From contig NC_092576.1 in assembly GCF_037975245.1 (NCBI RefSeq), positions 17,814,111 through 17,878,110 on the forward strand: a stretch of DNA of 64,000 bases, in the 5' to 3' direction. Position numbers and translations under genes: made by a program. This document shows, one piece after another, positions 44,376-64,000 of this stretch (the first letter of the stretch is position 1; every line of letters starts with the position of its first letter). The DNA comes from Apostichopus japonicus (lineage: Eukaryota > Echinodermata > Holothuroidea > Aspidochirotida > Stichopodidae). A model generated the notes under the pieces. That model was not told where the DNA came from. It made no database searches and was given only the letters and a program-made list of their open reading frames with translations.

Positions 44376-47300
44376 GCGCGTCAGTAAAAATATGATACTG
44401 GAGAGATTTTATGTCCCTTTTTTCATTTTGCTGAAATTTCCATCCATCATACTCCTTTGCTTGTATTTCCCTTTTCAATGGTTGTGGCAATATATCATCA
44501 GATATCATTGATAGTTATTCAACCATACATTGGGTCGATGGGAAATAATGAGGGTTTTACTGCAAATATTGGGCTAATTTTGGACACCAAAATGTGACAT
44601 CATGAAAATGGCTGTAATTGAGATGCACTTTTCTTAGTTTTTCCCATGTTATTATGCCTTGACTTTGCATTTTCTATTCAAGTGAATGCAGAGCTTCAAT
44701 AACACTTGCAAATCTCAGTCACCCATGATCATCAACTGCTGGAAAATAAAGATCTTCATCTTTGTTAACGTACATATTTTTGGTGTCCTCCTGCATAACA
44801 TACGTTAACTGGTGGCAATTTTTCATGGTTATAACTTAATCACACACTGCAGAGTAGTGTACCAGGGATTGCAAGTCCCAGAAACTCACTACTCATGCTG
44901 AGAATAGGTCTAATGGCATCTCAGAGGACAAATTTATTAAAAAATACATGTGAAAAAAACTTGTTATTTGGTTGTTAAACTGTACAAATTGTTCGGTGTC
45001 CTCAACATAACGTACGTTAAATGGGCATTATTTCACCATCAACTGATAGTTTTGAATATAAAAACATTTTTAACTGATCAACACCCCACATACACTGATA
45101 GTAAACAGATCTTTTACTGCTAGCAGTTCAAGTCCTCTGTATCAGTCACATTTTGTGTGTGGTGTCCTCATTTCTAGCCTGCATAACATACGTTAACTGT
45201 GAAAATCTATTTTAGGCTCATTGCAGGAATTCCCTTGTGTACCATGTCCCCCCCATATCATTGACCCCTGGGGGAAAATATTTACACATTGTAATTACTT
45301 AAAATCTTTTCATTTTTGTCAATAGGGACCCTAGTATTGACAGATAGGTATTGAAATGAGGTTTTAATTTTTTTATTTTTTTTTTATAATTAAGCTAATT
45401 AGATATGTAAATATGCAAATGAGGTTATGATACAAACAATGTACTTTTTTTGCCCATTTGAAATTATTTTGATGAAATTTGCTGGACTTTTGATAGTTTG
45501 ATGAGTTCAAGACATGTTATTTCATAAGTAAAATATAATTTGATGTTTGAATGTGAGGAATATGACTGATTTTCCCCCCTCCAAACAAACAAATGTATTC
45601 TGTAATACAATGGTAGCCACGCGTAACGGTAAGTCTATATATACCAATTGCGCTACATACACAATACATAGTGTGCAACTATGCGGCTTACCGTATCAGA
45701 ATTTCAGAATTTCATCGTCAGAATCTTCTTCTCCAACGGCTGGATGGTCAAATTGCCCATAAAAAGAAGGTCCAACGCCTCTTAGAAGTATTTAGCCATG
45801 ATAATATGTGCTAAATAGTTACCGTTTCAATTACGTGAGTGATTGCATTGACCCTAACGACGCGACGCATATCAACTGTGGCTGACTGAAATTCTATACC
45901 GTAGAAATGCTCGAGTTGAATTGCTATGGATTTCTCACAAAGTGGAGGCGCTATTGCTAAATTTTTTCTATGTAGCCCAGCGTTTCAGTGTGGCGCTTCT
46001 GGAGAGCTAAAAATCTACTCTGTAGGGTGAGGCATTCTGGAGAAATACTTCCGGAATATGTTCCGTGTTTTGGCCCTAATTTAGACCGAAAAAATGTATT
46101 TTCTGACATATTTTCTCCAAATATAGAGCCATCCCTCTACATATGCCTGTGAGGCTCCTGATTTGATTCCTTGTATGTCTTAGCTAGTTGTATGAGATAG
46201 GGGCAGTTGACTTGAAAGTTTTCACTGTTCTCAATAATTTTTGGAAAAAAAAGGTCAAAAAGGTCAAAACGACCGGTTTTTTTAATGTAAACAAATCTTT
46301 GAAGACAAAAAAAAAAAAAAAAGACCATGTGACCCCCTCGGAAAAATTTTGTTTATTGATGCAGGCTGTCTTATGTGCAAAATAAAGCTATGGGAAGCTC
46401 TCTAGTGTATTCCTATCTCGAATAATGATTCTCTAAAAACAAGGTTTTTCAATGGCCCACTTTTGGACCATCAGAGTTGAGGGGTTAATATTTCACCATG
46501 TTTGAAATAGAATTAAGCTATTTCCATCATCCAATGAGTCTAAAAAATGGTTTTAGGACATCAAAACATACTATGTTAACGTATGTTATGGTGTCTCATT
46601 TTTTGGTGTCTTCATAACATACGTTAACAATATGCACTTTGAATGTAAATTATTGAGAAGACTGAGAACTTCCATGTTAGGAGACACTTCATTTCCAAGT
46701 AGTTCTAAGGTACTCTATCTAACTAGTTGATGACATCTGTCATTGAGCCAGTGGCTTAGTTCTATAACTCCAAATTCCTGTTGTGTTGTTAACGTATGTT
46801 ATGGTGTCCTAAATGATCAGCCTCATTAACTTACAATGGAATGTGATAAGTACTTCATTTTTTTTTTGTGTCATAAGATATTATTTGACATTGCTCATAT
46901 ATATTCCCCTTCACTTTAATGGAGAAGAGGCTATTTTATAAACAACTGTAGGACAAAGAGTAACATACGTTAACATCATCACTTGTCTTTTTTATTTGCT
47001 TCAAATCCACCTTTCTTGATACTGTATTATCTTTCAACATTATTAGTTGTGTTCGACATTCACCGGAGAACCAGAATCAGCACTTAAATAGATACCTTTT
47101 TGTAATTCATTTTTGAACATGCATGTCACACTTTAGTGACCCAGTATCATATAATGACATATATATCAACTTTGCCGATTCCAACATATTACTATATGTA
47201 GGTAAATTTAACTATACATTAAGGTCTCACAATGAAATCATGAGTACTGGCAGGCACAGTATGTTTGATACATAATATCTGTTTTCATCTCTCGCACACA

Positions 47301-49900
47301 AACAAAGAAATATGTGACGTTACTCATACTCTCATACAGTTCCTTTAAAACTTTTAAGGCAAAACAGTTTTATTCTTGATGACAAATCATAGCTATGTAT
47401 GGCCTAACTGTGTAGTGGTAACTACTGTGGTCCTAACTGTAAGATATTCCTTAACATCAACTTGGCTATCTAGGTTCATTCTCTAAAGAGCTTCCAAATT
47501 TGTCTGAGATAGCTCTACAAAAAAATAAGGGATTCCTAACAAAGGGCAAAGACTTGGGGAAGTTCTTGAAGTTATCCATGTGTTTGTTGAACTCATGTTT
47601 CCATGACGGATGATGTTTTGTCTACATCAGAACTCATGGGAGGTTGAATCTTGTCACAGTGTCACAGAATTTTCTACAGTACAGTACACTATACCATTAA
47701 CATGTTTAAATGCATTGAAGACTCCCCCAGAGCGTGTGCGGCCATCTGAAAAAGTTTAAGTTATGTTGCTACAAAATGCAGACAGTATACTAAAGGTGAT
47801 ACCTTGTTATCTTTTCAACTGGACCTGACATGTCAATTGCTGCTATGTACACTGTGTTGTGGGTATTGACCATAGCTGTATGTATTGACGGTACACTAGT
47901 GTCTAATTACCGACGGTAGCAAGCTGTGTGTGTATTTTTCGGTATCGATGGTGGTTTCTAACACTTCTGTTGCACCTCATTCGAAACTAGGTCAGATTAC
48001 CGGCATCAGACGTTTCTCTGTGAGCGAGTTTTAACGCCTTTAATGGGTTGTTGACCCATTTTGTTCTTGAACTTTTTGTTCCATAACAAAGTTCATTTAT
48101 CAGACATGAAATGAAAAAAAGTCCAAGAACAATAAACATCAATGTAAACGGCTAGAAATGTACACTGCAAAATGTTGTGTGTTTGGAAATATTTGTATTA
48201 TTAACCCGTGTTTAGTCAAGGTGAGAGGCCGTTTAAATAGACTGCAGTTAAAAGTGAAACTGACACTGCAAGTGTGTTAAGGTGTGCTAATCAATACTTG
48301 TACATGTTATATTTAGTTTCAGTTGCAGTTACTGAGCAAATTTTATTGTTTTATAATGTTTAAAACACAACCGAAATGATACCAACCTCTGTTTGTGCAC
48401 TCAAAAGTGTAAATTAAAAATGATAATGGCATTGAAGGTGGAAAGTGTCTGTTTGTACACATGTACAAGTGTTGAATACGTAGCCCTTAGTCATCCCATT
48501 GATCTATCTACAGTGTAGAGCCCTGACGGCTCATGGCCATCTTGATTTTGGACGGTCCCTGGGGGTTCATGGCCATCTTGATTTTGGACAGTCACCAATA
48601 ATTCAGAAGAAAAGAAACCTTGCTGATACTGTATTTGTGGAACATGTATTCAAGAGCATCATACAGGTTACTTTGAAATTTGCAAAATATAACACCAGTT
48701 TGCAACTGATCGTGCTTTATTGTCAATAATGTCTCAAAAGGAGGCCCATCCTCCACTTGGATCACCTTTCCCGGCCACATGAGAAAGCAATAAGATAGCT
48801 GTAATTTGTTTAGTAAGCAACAAATGTTAACCGTATTTTTCCGAAACGACTCAGTGTTATTAGGTGATATCGAGTTGGCCCGAATGTGCTTCGCATTATA
48901 TACTACACAGTTATAGTTTCCAAAGTTAAATTTCCTCAGGACGTATATGGTGTATATATATATATATATTATGTGTTTTGGATGTTGATAAAAAGGGCAT
49001 GGAAACTGACCGAGCAGTTCTTAATAGACCGGAGAGTGTTACACTTGTGCAATGATAGACCTACACTTTATTTGTTAGATTAATCGTGCATTAGACCTTC
49101 GTAATCCACCCTATGTTCTTAAAACTAGGCGAGAATACAGTATATTTAACATGCTGTTCAGTTTGACCAATCAGTGTCCAGGACTCTGAGTATTCTATGT
49201 CACGTCCGGAACAGACGTGAGTCTTGACAACCGGTTAATCTGTGATGGTTTTAGTCTAAATTTCTTTGTTTATATTACAGGCGCATGCTAGCTAGAGTAC
49301 TGTTCATAACTATAGCCTAGCTACTTTAAAGGACCAAAAACCGAACTGGCTTATTCGTGACCGAAATAACTTCAAAGTGGTTACAGTAACAAAGACCCCT
49401 CCATTAAATATTAACATCTAAACAACTTTCACCTTCATCGCACACGACAATAATACATATTTGACCTTTCCGATCTACAATCAGCTTGTCGTCGCTCAAG
49501 GTATTACTCCGGCAAAATGATAACGATCCATTTTAATGAATACTCTAATTGTATCATCTAACGCTGTATATGTATCGGACACAGGAGGCGAAGTACTATA
49601 TTACCAACCCAACAGTAAATATAGACCTACGTACACCAGGTCTTCTACGAAAGAGTTACAAAATGGATTCCGACAGGAATTACAAAATGTCAGAAAAGAA
49701 CCTTCGAATGGAACTTGTTTGAATAGAATATATGCTATGTATATACACTACATACATTAATTGAAGGGTTCTGTAAGTGGGTTGTACGAATGTTGTATAT
49801 CATATAACAATTTTCTACGCTTTACGTTCAGTTGTAAGACTCAGTGATACGACATACCATGTCGTCACACATGGATGCATGATAGGGTATATATAACTTG
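44376..49900. other. gene-poor unit B-specific region
   Basis: There are no coding exons, RNA genes or classical transposon ends that I can support in this 5.5-kb stretch, which has no counterpart in units A or C. Notable contents are the recurring 16-mer near 44,764-46,974, an A-rich tract at 46,230-46,325, and a direct duplication of GGCCATCTTGATTTTGGAC at about 48,536 and 48,571. The open frames here are short and featureless. Confidence 0.5.
44764..46974. repeat. dispersed 16-mer CATAACATACGTTAAC in both orientations
   Basis: Exact or nearly exact copies occur at 44794-44809, 45006-45021 (variant), 45182-45197, 46575-46590 (inverse), 46613-46628, 46788-46803 (inverse) and 46961-46974 (14 bases), with a partial inverse at 44764-44777. 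Several are followed or preceded by GGTGTCYT. Confidence 0.7.
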
Positions 49901-50009
49901 CATGGCTGTAACACATAAAATACCATATCATAACATAACAGGAGCCGAACACGCGATAGTATTTTGAGAGATGCTGGGTTTAGTAGCTGCAGGTTTTTCG
50001 TGTAAAATA

Positions 50010-52330
50010 AAAAAAAGCTATGAAATTGTGTAAACGTAAGTTGGCCTGACGTTTCAATCCTAGCAGGATTTTCTTCAGAGGCTAAATGACAAGTAACAGT
50101 CACAGAAGGGACAAAAACACGCAGAATACAAACAGGTTAATGAGCACGGTGAACACAATGAGATACATGTAAGGGGATTGGTAGACAAGGGATGGAGAGA
50201 AGAAAGCAACAGGGTAAGAGGAGAGGTAGGATATAAAAAGTGGAGGGACAAAGGGAGGATTAAAGGAACGGGGTGTGGAATAAGCTGGAGAAGGACAAAG
50301 ACAGAAAGGTGTGGAGAGAAATAAAGGGGGTAGAAGAGAGAGCTGTGAGAAGAGGAGTGATTAGGGAGGGGGAAGAGGGAACAAGTGGAGAGGGAGGGGG
50401 ACAGAGGGAAAGTTAGTCATGTCCTTCCTGAATGTTGAGTCCATGAGGTTGAATGGTGCGAAGGCGTTGCATCCACACTCTCTCTCTGCTGATTCCTATT
50501 AAGTCAGGACGGCTACCTAGGGGTTCAATCCCCGTAGAGACATGTCGTTAATGGTATGGTTGGGAAGGTTAAAATGTTCTCCAACTGGGGTCTCAGTCTT
50601 CATAGTGTTGACTGTGGATCTGTGTCAATAGAATCGCTTCTTGAGGGTGGTTTTGGTTTCGCCAACATACTGGATGCCTCAAACTCTACAAGATATCAGA
50701 TAGATGGCATTTGTGGTTGTGCAAGTGATGTGCCCCTTAGTCTCGTGTGTGAGTTGCATGCTGTGGCTGGTGATGGAATTGGATTCAACAATGTGGTCGC
50801 TGCAGATGATGCAACTCAAAGTACAATCATATTTGATAGTACCATGCTTAATCTGTGTAAGGTTAAAAGTTAGAGGTGGAACAGCAGCACGCACAAGAAG
50901 GTCTCGTAGGTTGCGTGGTCGTCTGTAGGCGATGGTAGGTTTTTCAGGGACGGCTCGTTGGAGTCTTTTTGAAGTGAGGAGAATGTTGTGGTTGCTAGAG
51001 GTAATTTTCTGAAGAGGAGGAAGATTTGGGTGGAAAGTAAACACCAGGGGCAGCTTGTTTTTGAAATCTCGCCCCTTTTTGTTCTTCACTGCCAAAGGAG
51101 ATGAACTGGAAAGGGAGCGGACTCTCTGAATGGCTTCATGCACCCTTCTGGCACTATGCCTCCTGGCAGTAATGTGTTTTTCAAAGCATCTGTATGGCAA
51201 ATGAAAGAGGAATTGTTAGAGCAAATTCGACAGAGACGAAGTGCTGGACTGTAGGCATATCCAGACTTGCAATGACAGGGATAGCAGCTTGAAGAATGGA
51301 GATATTGGTGTATGTCTGTGGGCTTGGTGCATAAGTCTGTAGAGAGAGAACCGTGTTCCTTGCGAACAGTTACATCAAGAAAGTTAACCCGTTGGCGAAA
51401 GAAATCAGAGATGAATTTGATGGTGCTGTAGAAAGAATTGATGTGATTCATGAAGGTGAGCAGGCTATTCTCGTCACTGGTCGAAACGAAGAAGATGTCA
51501 TCAATGTAGCGCCAACAGATAAGGGGACGGCAGGGGCTGTGCTGAGCATGCGTTCTTCAAGACTAGACATAAGCAGGCAAGCAGAGGAAGGAGCCATCCT
51601 GGTTCCCATGGCAGTCCCGTGTCTTTGAAGGTAATGCTTGTCAATGAACGTGAGGTTGTTTTTTGTGAGAACATGTTGCATGAGAACTTTGATGTCAGAG
51701 ATTGGTGGACAAGGGTGAATCTTTTTAGACAGGGCTGCACACGTGGCTGCGATACCTTCAGCATGAGGGATGTTAGTTTAAAAAGAAGTTACGTCGAAAG
51801 TACCGATGATGGCTGTACTGGGGATTTGGTTCTTGATATCTTCAAGTTTCCTGAGGAAATCTGGAGTGTCACGGATATAAGAATTAATCTGAGGAACAAG
51901 AGATTTGATGAAGTGGTCCACAAACAAGGATATCTTCTCGGTGGGGGGAACCATTGCCTGAGGCCTACCAGGGTTACGAGGCTTGTGAATTTTGAGCAGG
52001 AGATATAACCTGACTGCCTTCAATCTGTGGGACAAAGGAAAGAAACAGCCTTCTTAGAGACCTGGTTCCGCTGTAACATATCAGTGATGGTTGTTTTATC
52101 TGCTGGGAGAAAATAACTGTGGCATCAGAATCAAGAGGTGTGTAAATATCATTGTTGGAGAGATGACGCAAGACTTCCTTGATGTAATCCTGTCGATCCT
52201 GGATGACAACTGCAGAACCTTTGTCGGTTGGCTTAATGATAATGTCACTGCGAGACATCAGTGAGGAGAGTGCTGTACGCTCATCTCTTGGAAGGTTGTC
52301 GTGTGTTCTGAGGAGAAGATTTAGCTATTA
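50010..52330 (-). mobile_element. Penelope-like element with reverse transcriptase and GIY-YIG, decayed
   Basis: From 52,330 downward the minus strand encodes, across several frameshifts, the Penelope-like reverse transcriptase. Visible motifs are I-K-P-T-D-K-G-S-A, L-K-I-H-K-P-x-N-P-G-R-P, I-G-T-F-D-V-T-S, G-T-A-M-G-T-x-M-A-P-S and W-R-Y-I-D-D-I-F-F at about 51,500. A cysteine-rich linker (51,451-50,679) follows, then the GIY-YIG domain (I-Y-L-I-S-C-R-V ... Q-Y-V-G-E-T-K-T-T) at about 50,720-50,640, interrupted by stops. The 3' end near 50,040-50,090 has CCTCTGAAGAAAATCCTGCT then GGATTGAAACGTCAGGCC, a typical Penelope-like terminal string. Domain order is complete but the frame is not. Confidence 0.87.
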
Positions 52331-52398
52331 AGTTAATAGAAATGTCTCAATTAGCTACTACTCACTCAATTGGGCTCATTTCCCGACCCTCGGCCACT

Positions 52399-52722
52399 TC
52401 AACCCTGACACCAATCCCTCTTTGCTCTGACATGTATGCATATGTACACATTGTAGTGCTGCGTCATTATTGAGTTAACTTTGTACAGATCCTCGGCGGT
52501 TCCCAAAAGATAGTCAAACCTTTCATATATTTCTTCATTAGACAAGTTTCCGAAGTAATTTATCATCCCTGACTGATCATCTACATTAAAAGCATGAGTT
52601 CTGACAAGAGGTTGGATGGTGGGGAAGGGGAGGAGTGTAACGTTTATATTCAATGCTTGTGATGTTGAGGTTAAATAATTATTTGAACTAACATGAAGTT
52701 TTGTGGCGTCGTAATGTTTCAT
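52399..52722 (-). pseudogene. open frame of 107 codons upstream of the Penelope-like element
   Basis: The homologous stretch in unit A (20,390-20,690) is interrupted. It may be the N-terminal part of the Penelope-like polyprotein, since it lies directly 5' and is co-duplicated with it. No domain is recognised. Confidence 0.35.
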
Positions 52723-52951
52723 GGCAAGCTATTAACGGGCATTGAATAAAACCAACTGTTTGATCACTCAGTTCCCTTATGTTGTGCACAACAATTTGCA
52801 GTTATATCTGTACTGTGTACTTTTCTGAGTACTGCCCAGGCCTTTATAGCCAGGAATTCCAAATCAGGTGGCGAACGGGGTGGGAGGGGACATCAACATT
52901 TCAAGGATGGGCAAAACAGATGCATGTTTCCTTGTAAAGTTTTGTAGCCGG

Positions 52952-52980
52952 ATACATATATATATATATATATATATAAT
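52952..52980. repeat. short (TA)n microsatellite
   Basis: A 28-bp TA tract. It is followed at 53,040-53,110 by a GTATG/TGTG-rich stretch whose counterpart in unit A is a shorter TGTG run at 24,020-24,050. Confidence 0.8.
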
Positions 52981-53789
52981 ATGTACTATAGGCACTCTCT
53001 CTTGATGGGTTATCTTTGCCAAAGTTTACATTAACAACCGACAGTATGTATGTATGTAAGTATGCGTGTAGGTATGTATGTACGTGTGCATTGGTGTGTG
53101 TGGGTGTCTGTGTATGTGTTTTACTGTAATGGTATAAAAGGCTACCAGGAAAGAATATTAGATTAACGAAATATATGCATGACTGCATGAGCCACTCCTA
53201 TGGATCTGCAGAATTTTTGCAATAGACGTGTAGGCTGCGGTAGGCTGCGGTAGGCTGCGGTAGCTGTTTGCAAAAACTTAGCTTTGCTAATAAATGTTTC
53301 TATCATGACAGGTTAGATAAATGAATCAATTTCACTAACTGAATTAGTAATTATATATATGCTGCTGAGATGTAAAGAAAAAAAAACTTACTGATGTGCT
53401 TGTTTTTATACGTACTTGTTTACTTGACTTTAGTAGGTCGGAGAGAGCATTGGTAGTCTTCATGAAGAAGGCAAACCTTAAAAACTTAAATAGTAATTAA
53501 TATATATTACTAAGATGAATAAAGTAAAATTTTTCTAATTTATGTGCTTGTTTTTAATACGTTCTTTTCGACTTGATTTTAGTAGGTCGGTAATGTAATG
53601 TCGGTCCCGGGAACAAACCTTACAACTAAAAAATAACTCAATTGACTGACAACGCAAAGAGAACTGCATCACGTAAATTGTATTCTTGGTCTGCTTGGAA
53701 TGTACCACGCTTTGGTTTTGAATATAATGAATAACATAACATGCAAGTTAATTACATTAACATATATACAGCCAAAGATCCTTATCTAT

Positions 53790-54270
53790 GGAATCTTCGT
53801 ATTTAACAGGTGAGAGCATCGGTAGTCTTGATGAAGAAAACAAAACTGAAACTTACATTCGCGACAGCACGGAACTGACAGACATCAACGAGTTAATTGG
53901 TGTACATACACAATTAGCATACAAGGTTGACATACAACGTTAGCATACAATGTTAGCACACAATGTTGATATACATCGTTAGCATATATACAACAACAGA
54001 TCCTTATTAATGGAATCTCCGTATTCAACAGGTGAGAGCATCGGTAGTCTTAATGAAGAAAGCAAAACTGAAAGTTACATTCGCGACAGTGCGGAACTGA
54101 CAGACATCAACTGAATTAATTGGTATGCATACACGATAAGAATACAAAGTTGACATACAACGTAAGCATATAATGTTAGCATACAAGGTTGACATACAAG
54201 GTTAGCATACAAGGTTGGCATATACTGTTAGCATACAAGGTTGACCTACAACTTTAGTATACAAAATTGA
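53790..54270. repeat. tandem duplication of about 222 bp plus minisatellite at head of unit C
   Basis: The stretch from GGTGAGAGCATCGGTAGTCT (53,809) to the GTTAGCATACAA repeats is present again from 54,031. The second copy continues into the 26-bp minisatellite with five or six units. Units A and B show one copy. Confidence 0.75.
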
Positions 54271-56067
54271 AACTATTCAAAGGGATAGCCAATGTAATCA
54301 TGGTGGTAATATGAAAAGTGTAGTTTTTCTTTTCGTTTTGCGCTTCCTTCTTGAATCAACCTCATTTACTTATCAGAAAACACTGTAATAACAAAAATTA
54401 AACAAACTAAAGAAGCAACTGTACATCACACTGTGAAACATGAAAAAAAAAACTAAAAACAGATAAATACTAATAGAATAAACTCGAATCCTAATCTTTT
54501 GTCAATTATCATGCAAAAACACACAACTCATTCACACAGATTCAAACCATGTAAGTATCGACTTTGGATGCAGAAGGATATCATACTTGTTAACGATATA
54601 TTTAAACCTAATGGTAACTTTCTACTTGTGGAGAGAAATCTTTGGAGAAATTCTTTGTAATTAATATTGACTCTCTGGAATATCATTTCTTAGTAAATCA
54701 TCATTAGTTAGTCATCTTGGAAATTGGTCTTTGATCAAATTAATTACAAACGTTTGTAATCCTATAAGCGTTAATAGTTTTAACAATGTTCTATTGTCTG
54801 GCTGTGTTTTCGAAAGTTAATCTATCTACGATCGTTTACTCCAGTCATCGTGTCATCCATAACGTAAATGTTATTTGACGTGTTCGGATACAACTAATCC
54901 TTACAAGAGAATATTGAATGTTTACTGCAGTGTTCCTTTGAATTGTTGTTGTTCCATTGACGTTCCTGTTCGATGGTTTCAGTATTGTCTGTTCCACATA
55001 AACATTCACCCAGACAGATAAATACACTAACATTTTCAATGTTAAGCAAATAACGGAACTCCCATCAGTAAAGGTAGCATTAATTATTATAAACATCATT
55101 TTTCTTTACAATGTATTTCAAAGAAATATGTTGGACTGTAACTGAGAAAAGGATTGGTTTTCTTGGTTTAACTTGTCTTAAATTTTCTATGTAGTTGATG
55201 TAGACATGAACAAATGTTAAAGTCTTACTTCCATTATTTTTCTCGGCCTTCAAGTGCAAATGAATTTTTCTTTCTATATTGACTTTTCGTTATATGAACA
55301 ACAAAGAGCAAAAAATCCAATAGTACGATACAGAAATCGCTGTAATAATAACACAGTTAGAGAAATACAAAGGCAACTGCATCATACAGTAAAAAAAGAG
55401 AGATAAAATACTAAATAAACTAGAAATATATAATGAGTATAGACTAAGTCATTTTGAACACTGTTTCCAGACCGATCACAGACCTTCCAGACCTTCGGTA
55501 CATAATCACTGTACAAAGGGCATTCGATGAATTCAGTAATATACAAATTATTAGAATGTCGTTCGTCTGTTTATGTTCTCAAGTTGTGAATATGAAATGA
55601 TATCGGTATATAGGGACATGACTTAAGATATACTGTACATAGGGAAGTCGTTAGAATGAAGTACATGGCTGCTTACAGATTTGTAGGGGATTCTGGAAGA
55701 CATCGTGTTCGAAAATAGAGTACAATATGTTGTGCCCTGCAGGTGCCAATGTGTATAGAGTTGATCAAATGAGTTAAGACCGATGACTATTTTATCTGAG
55801 GACACTCAGTTATAATGGTAAAATAAATCATTAACACCAAATATTAGAAATATCGCTATTTGAAAAGATCGTCAATAAGATAACCTAGTTCATATTCAGT
55901 CTAACTATTTTGAATCAACTACATTATTTTAAATTAACTTTAATCATTTGTTTTGCTTTAAGAAACAAATATGTAACATCTGAGTAGTATAGTTTAATAA
56001 AAATGAACAGAGAAAGAGAGAGAAAAAAGAGCAAATAATGAATTATTCCTTTTCCTTCCATACGTCA

Positions 56068-63289
<7,222 letters not shown>

Positions 63290-63495
63290 AATGAATATTG
63301 TCCTCGCACTCAGTAAAACCTGCCAATTGGTGAGAACCGTGCTTACGTTGCGAGTGTGTTATAGTAAAGTAACATACAAACGTGGTACATTATCGTTATC
63401 TGGAAGCATCATTGCAATAAAACCCGATAGGCGGAAATGCATTGTTTGTGTGGTATCTTCTTTCACTATTGACAATTTATGATTCAGTTTGAGAA
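63290..63495 (-). promoter_or_regulatory. putative promoter/5' UTR of gene C
   Basis: Nearly identical to 16,427-16,630. It keeps the GTGAAAGAAGAT purine string seen in unit A with one change. The assignment is by position upstream of the tiny first coding exon. Confidence 0.33.
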
Positions 63496-64000
63496 GACGC
63501 TATTTGTAGTCGTCTTAAGATATTGTCATTGGAATAAGGATGTAGTTTTGCTGGCGCGTATCCAGGATTTTCTAATCCGGGTGGGGGGGGGGGGGGCGAA
63601 TTACTATCTAAGCGGAGCTTGGTTTTTGCGCCCAGCGTACAATAAAATTTCTGGTTTTGATAGTCGCCCAGATCACAGGCACTTCCCGGGCTTGAAAATG
63701 ACCAACCAGATGTATCCTTTTACCTGAGAACCAAGTTTTCCCCAACAGTTTTTCCCCCTCCATAACCTTTTTGAAGATTATCACCAGTCACACATCATGT
63801 TCGACCTCATCGCATCTCCTTTGGATCATTGCTTTTGTAGGTGATTCTACGTCGCGGCCCACCATACCCGTCAGCCCCACTTTTCAAGGTTTTCCTCGTG
63901 GATAAATTCACTTCAAAACATTCCCACTGCACAAAATTTCATCTTATGGACAACCAATATAGAAAAAAAAAAACCTTCAATCCCTGACAGACTGGTCAAA

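Noticed and set aside
48528-48595. Possible coding duplication (GGCCATCTTGATTTTGGAC twice)
   Set aside because: It is a short direct repeat only, with no open frame conservation or splice sites. It is noted within the gene-poor region.
50556-50928. Plus-strand open frames over the Penelope-like element (also at 51,353-52,008 and 19,635-20,262)
   Set aside because: They are antisense shadows. The minus strand carries the recognisable reverse-transcriptase and GIY-YIG motifs.

Overview
The window is AT-rich animal DNA with spliced genes, many retroelements and long (TA)n tracts. The organism is probably a marine invertebrate deuterostome, with an echinoderm as my best guess. This rests on CD225/dispanin-type genes, Penelope-like elements, and a CR1-type LINE with an N-terminal 2A-like motif and PHD finger. 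CR1-type elements with 2A sequences are known from sea urchin and amphioxus. The species is not identifiable from the sequence alone.

The dominant structure is a tandem array of three paralogous segments. Unit A runs from before position 1 to about 24,340, unit B from about 24,345 to 53,430, and unit C from about 53,435 past the window end. Position 1 corresponds to 24,746 and 54,033. Each unit carries one minus-strand, four-exon gene for a small two-pass membrane protein of the CD225/dispanin (IFITM-like, proline-rich transmembrane) family: gene A at 2,087-16,426, gene B at 26,712-33,001 and gene C at 56,068-63,289. In all three the first coding exon is only seven nucleotides (ATG ACT G). 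It is joined in phase to a proline/glutamine/tyrosine-rich repeat exon, then to two exons that together encode the CD225 domain. The copies differ in repeat number, C-terminal tail and promoter-proximal DNA, as expected of a diversifying family. A and C are more alike than either is to B.

Because the units are homologous, insertions show up as filled versus empty sites. Unit A has a 7.8-kb terminal-inverted-repeat element in intron 2 (4,207-12,023), containing two in-phase exons of an unrecognised spliced gene. It also has a Penelope-like GIY-YIG fragment and a tRNA-SINE fragment in intron 1, a second tRNA-derived SINE at about 18,813-19,105, an inverted Penelope-like fragment at 19,498-20,300, and a 3.2-kb block (20,804-24,000) with the last two exons of another unrecognised gene. 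Unit B has an approximately 0.8-kb insert with a U2-snRNA-like head in intron 2, a degenerate LINE (34,369-37,797), and a nearly intact CR1-type LINE (38,070-42,140, minus). It also carries a tRNA-SINE, a gene-poor stretch at about 44,200-49,900, and a decayed Penelope-like element (50,010-52,330, minus). Unit C has a 1.84-kb TTAA-flanked non-autonomous DNA transposon (58,797-60,636) and another Penelope-like GIY-YIG fragment beside a (TA)n tract, both in intron 1.

Only the three CD225 genes look like functional host genes. The remaining coding potential is transposon-derived or of unknown origin. Most of the short open reading frames are shadows of AT-rich DNA or of (TA)n repeats.
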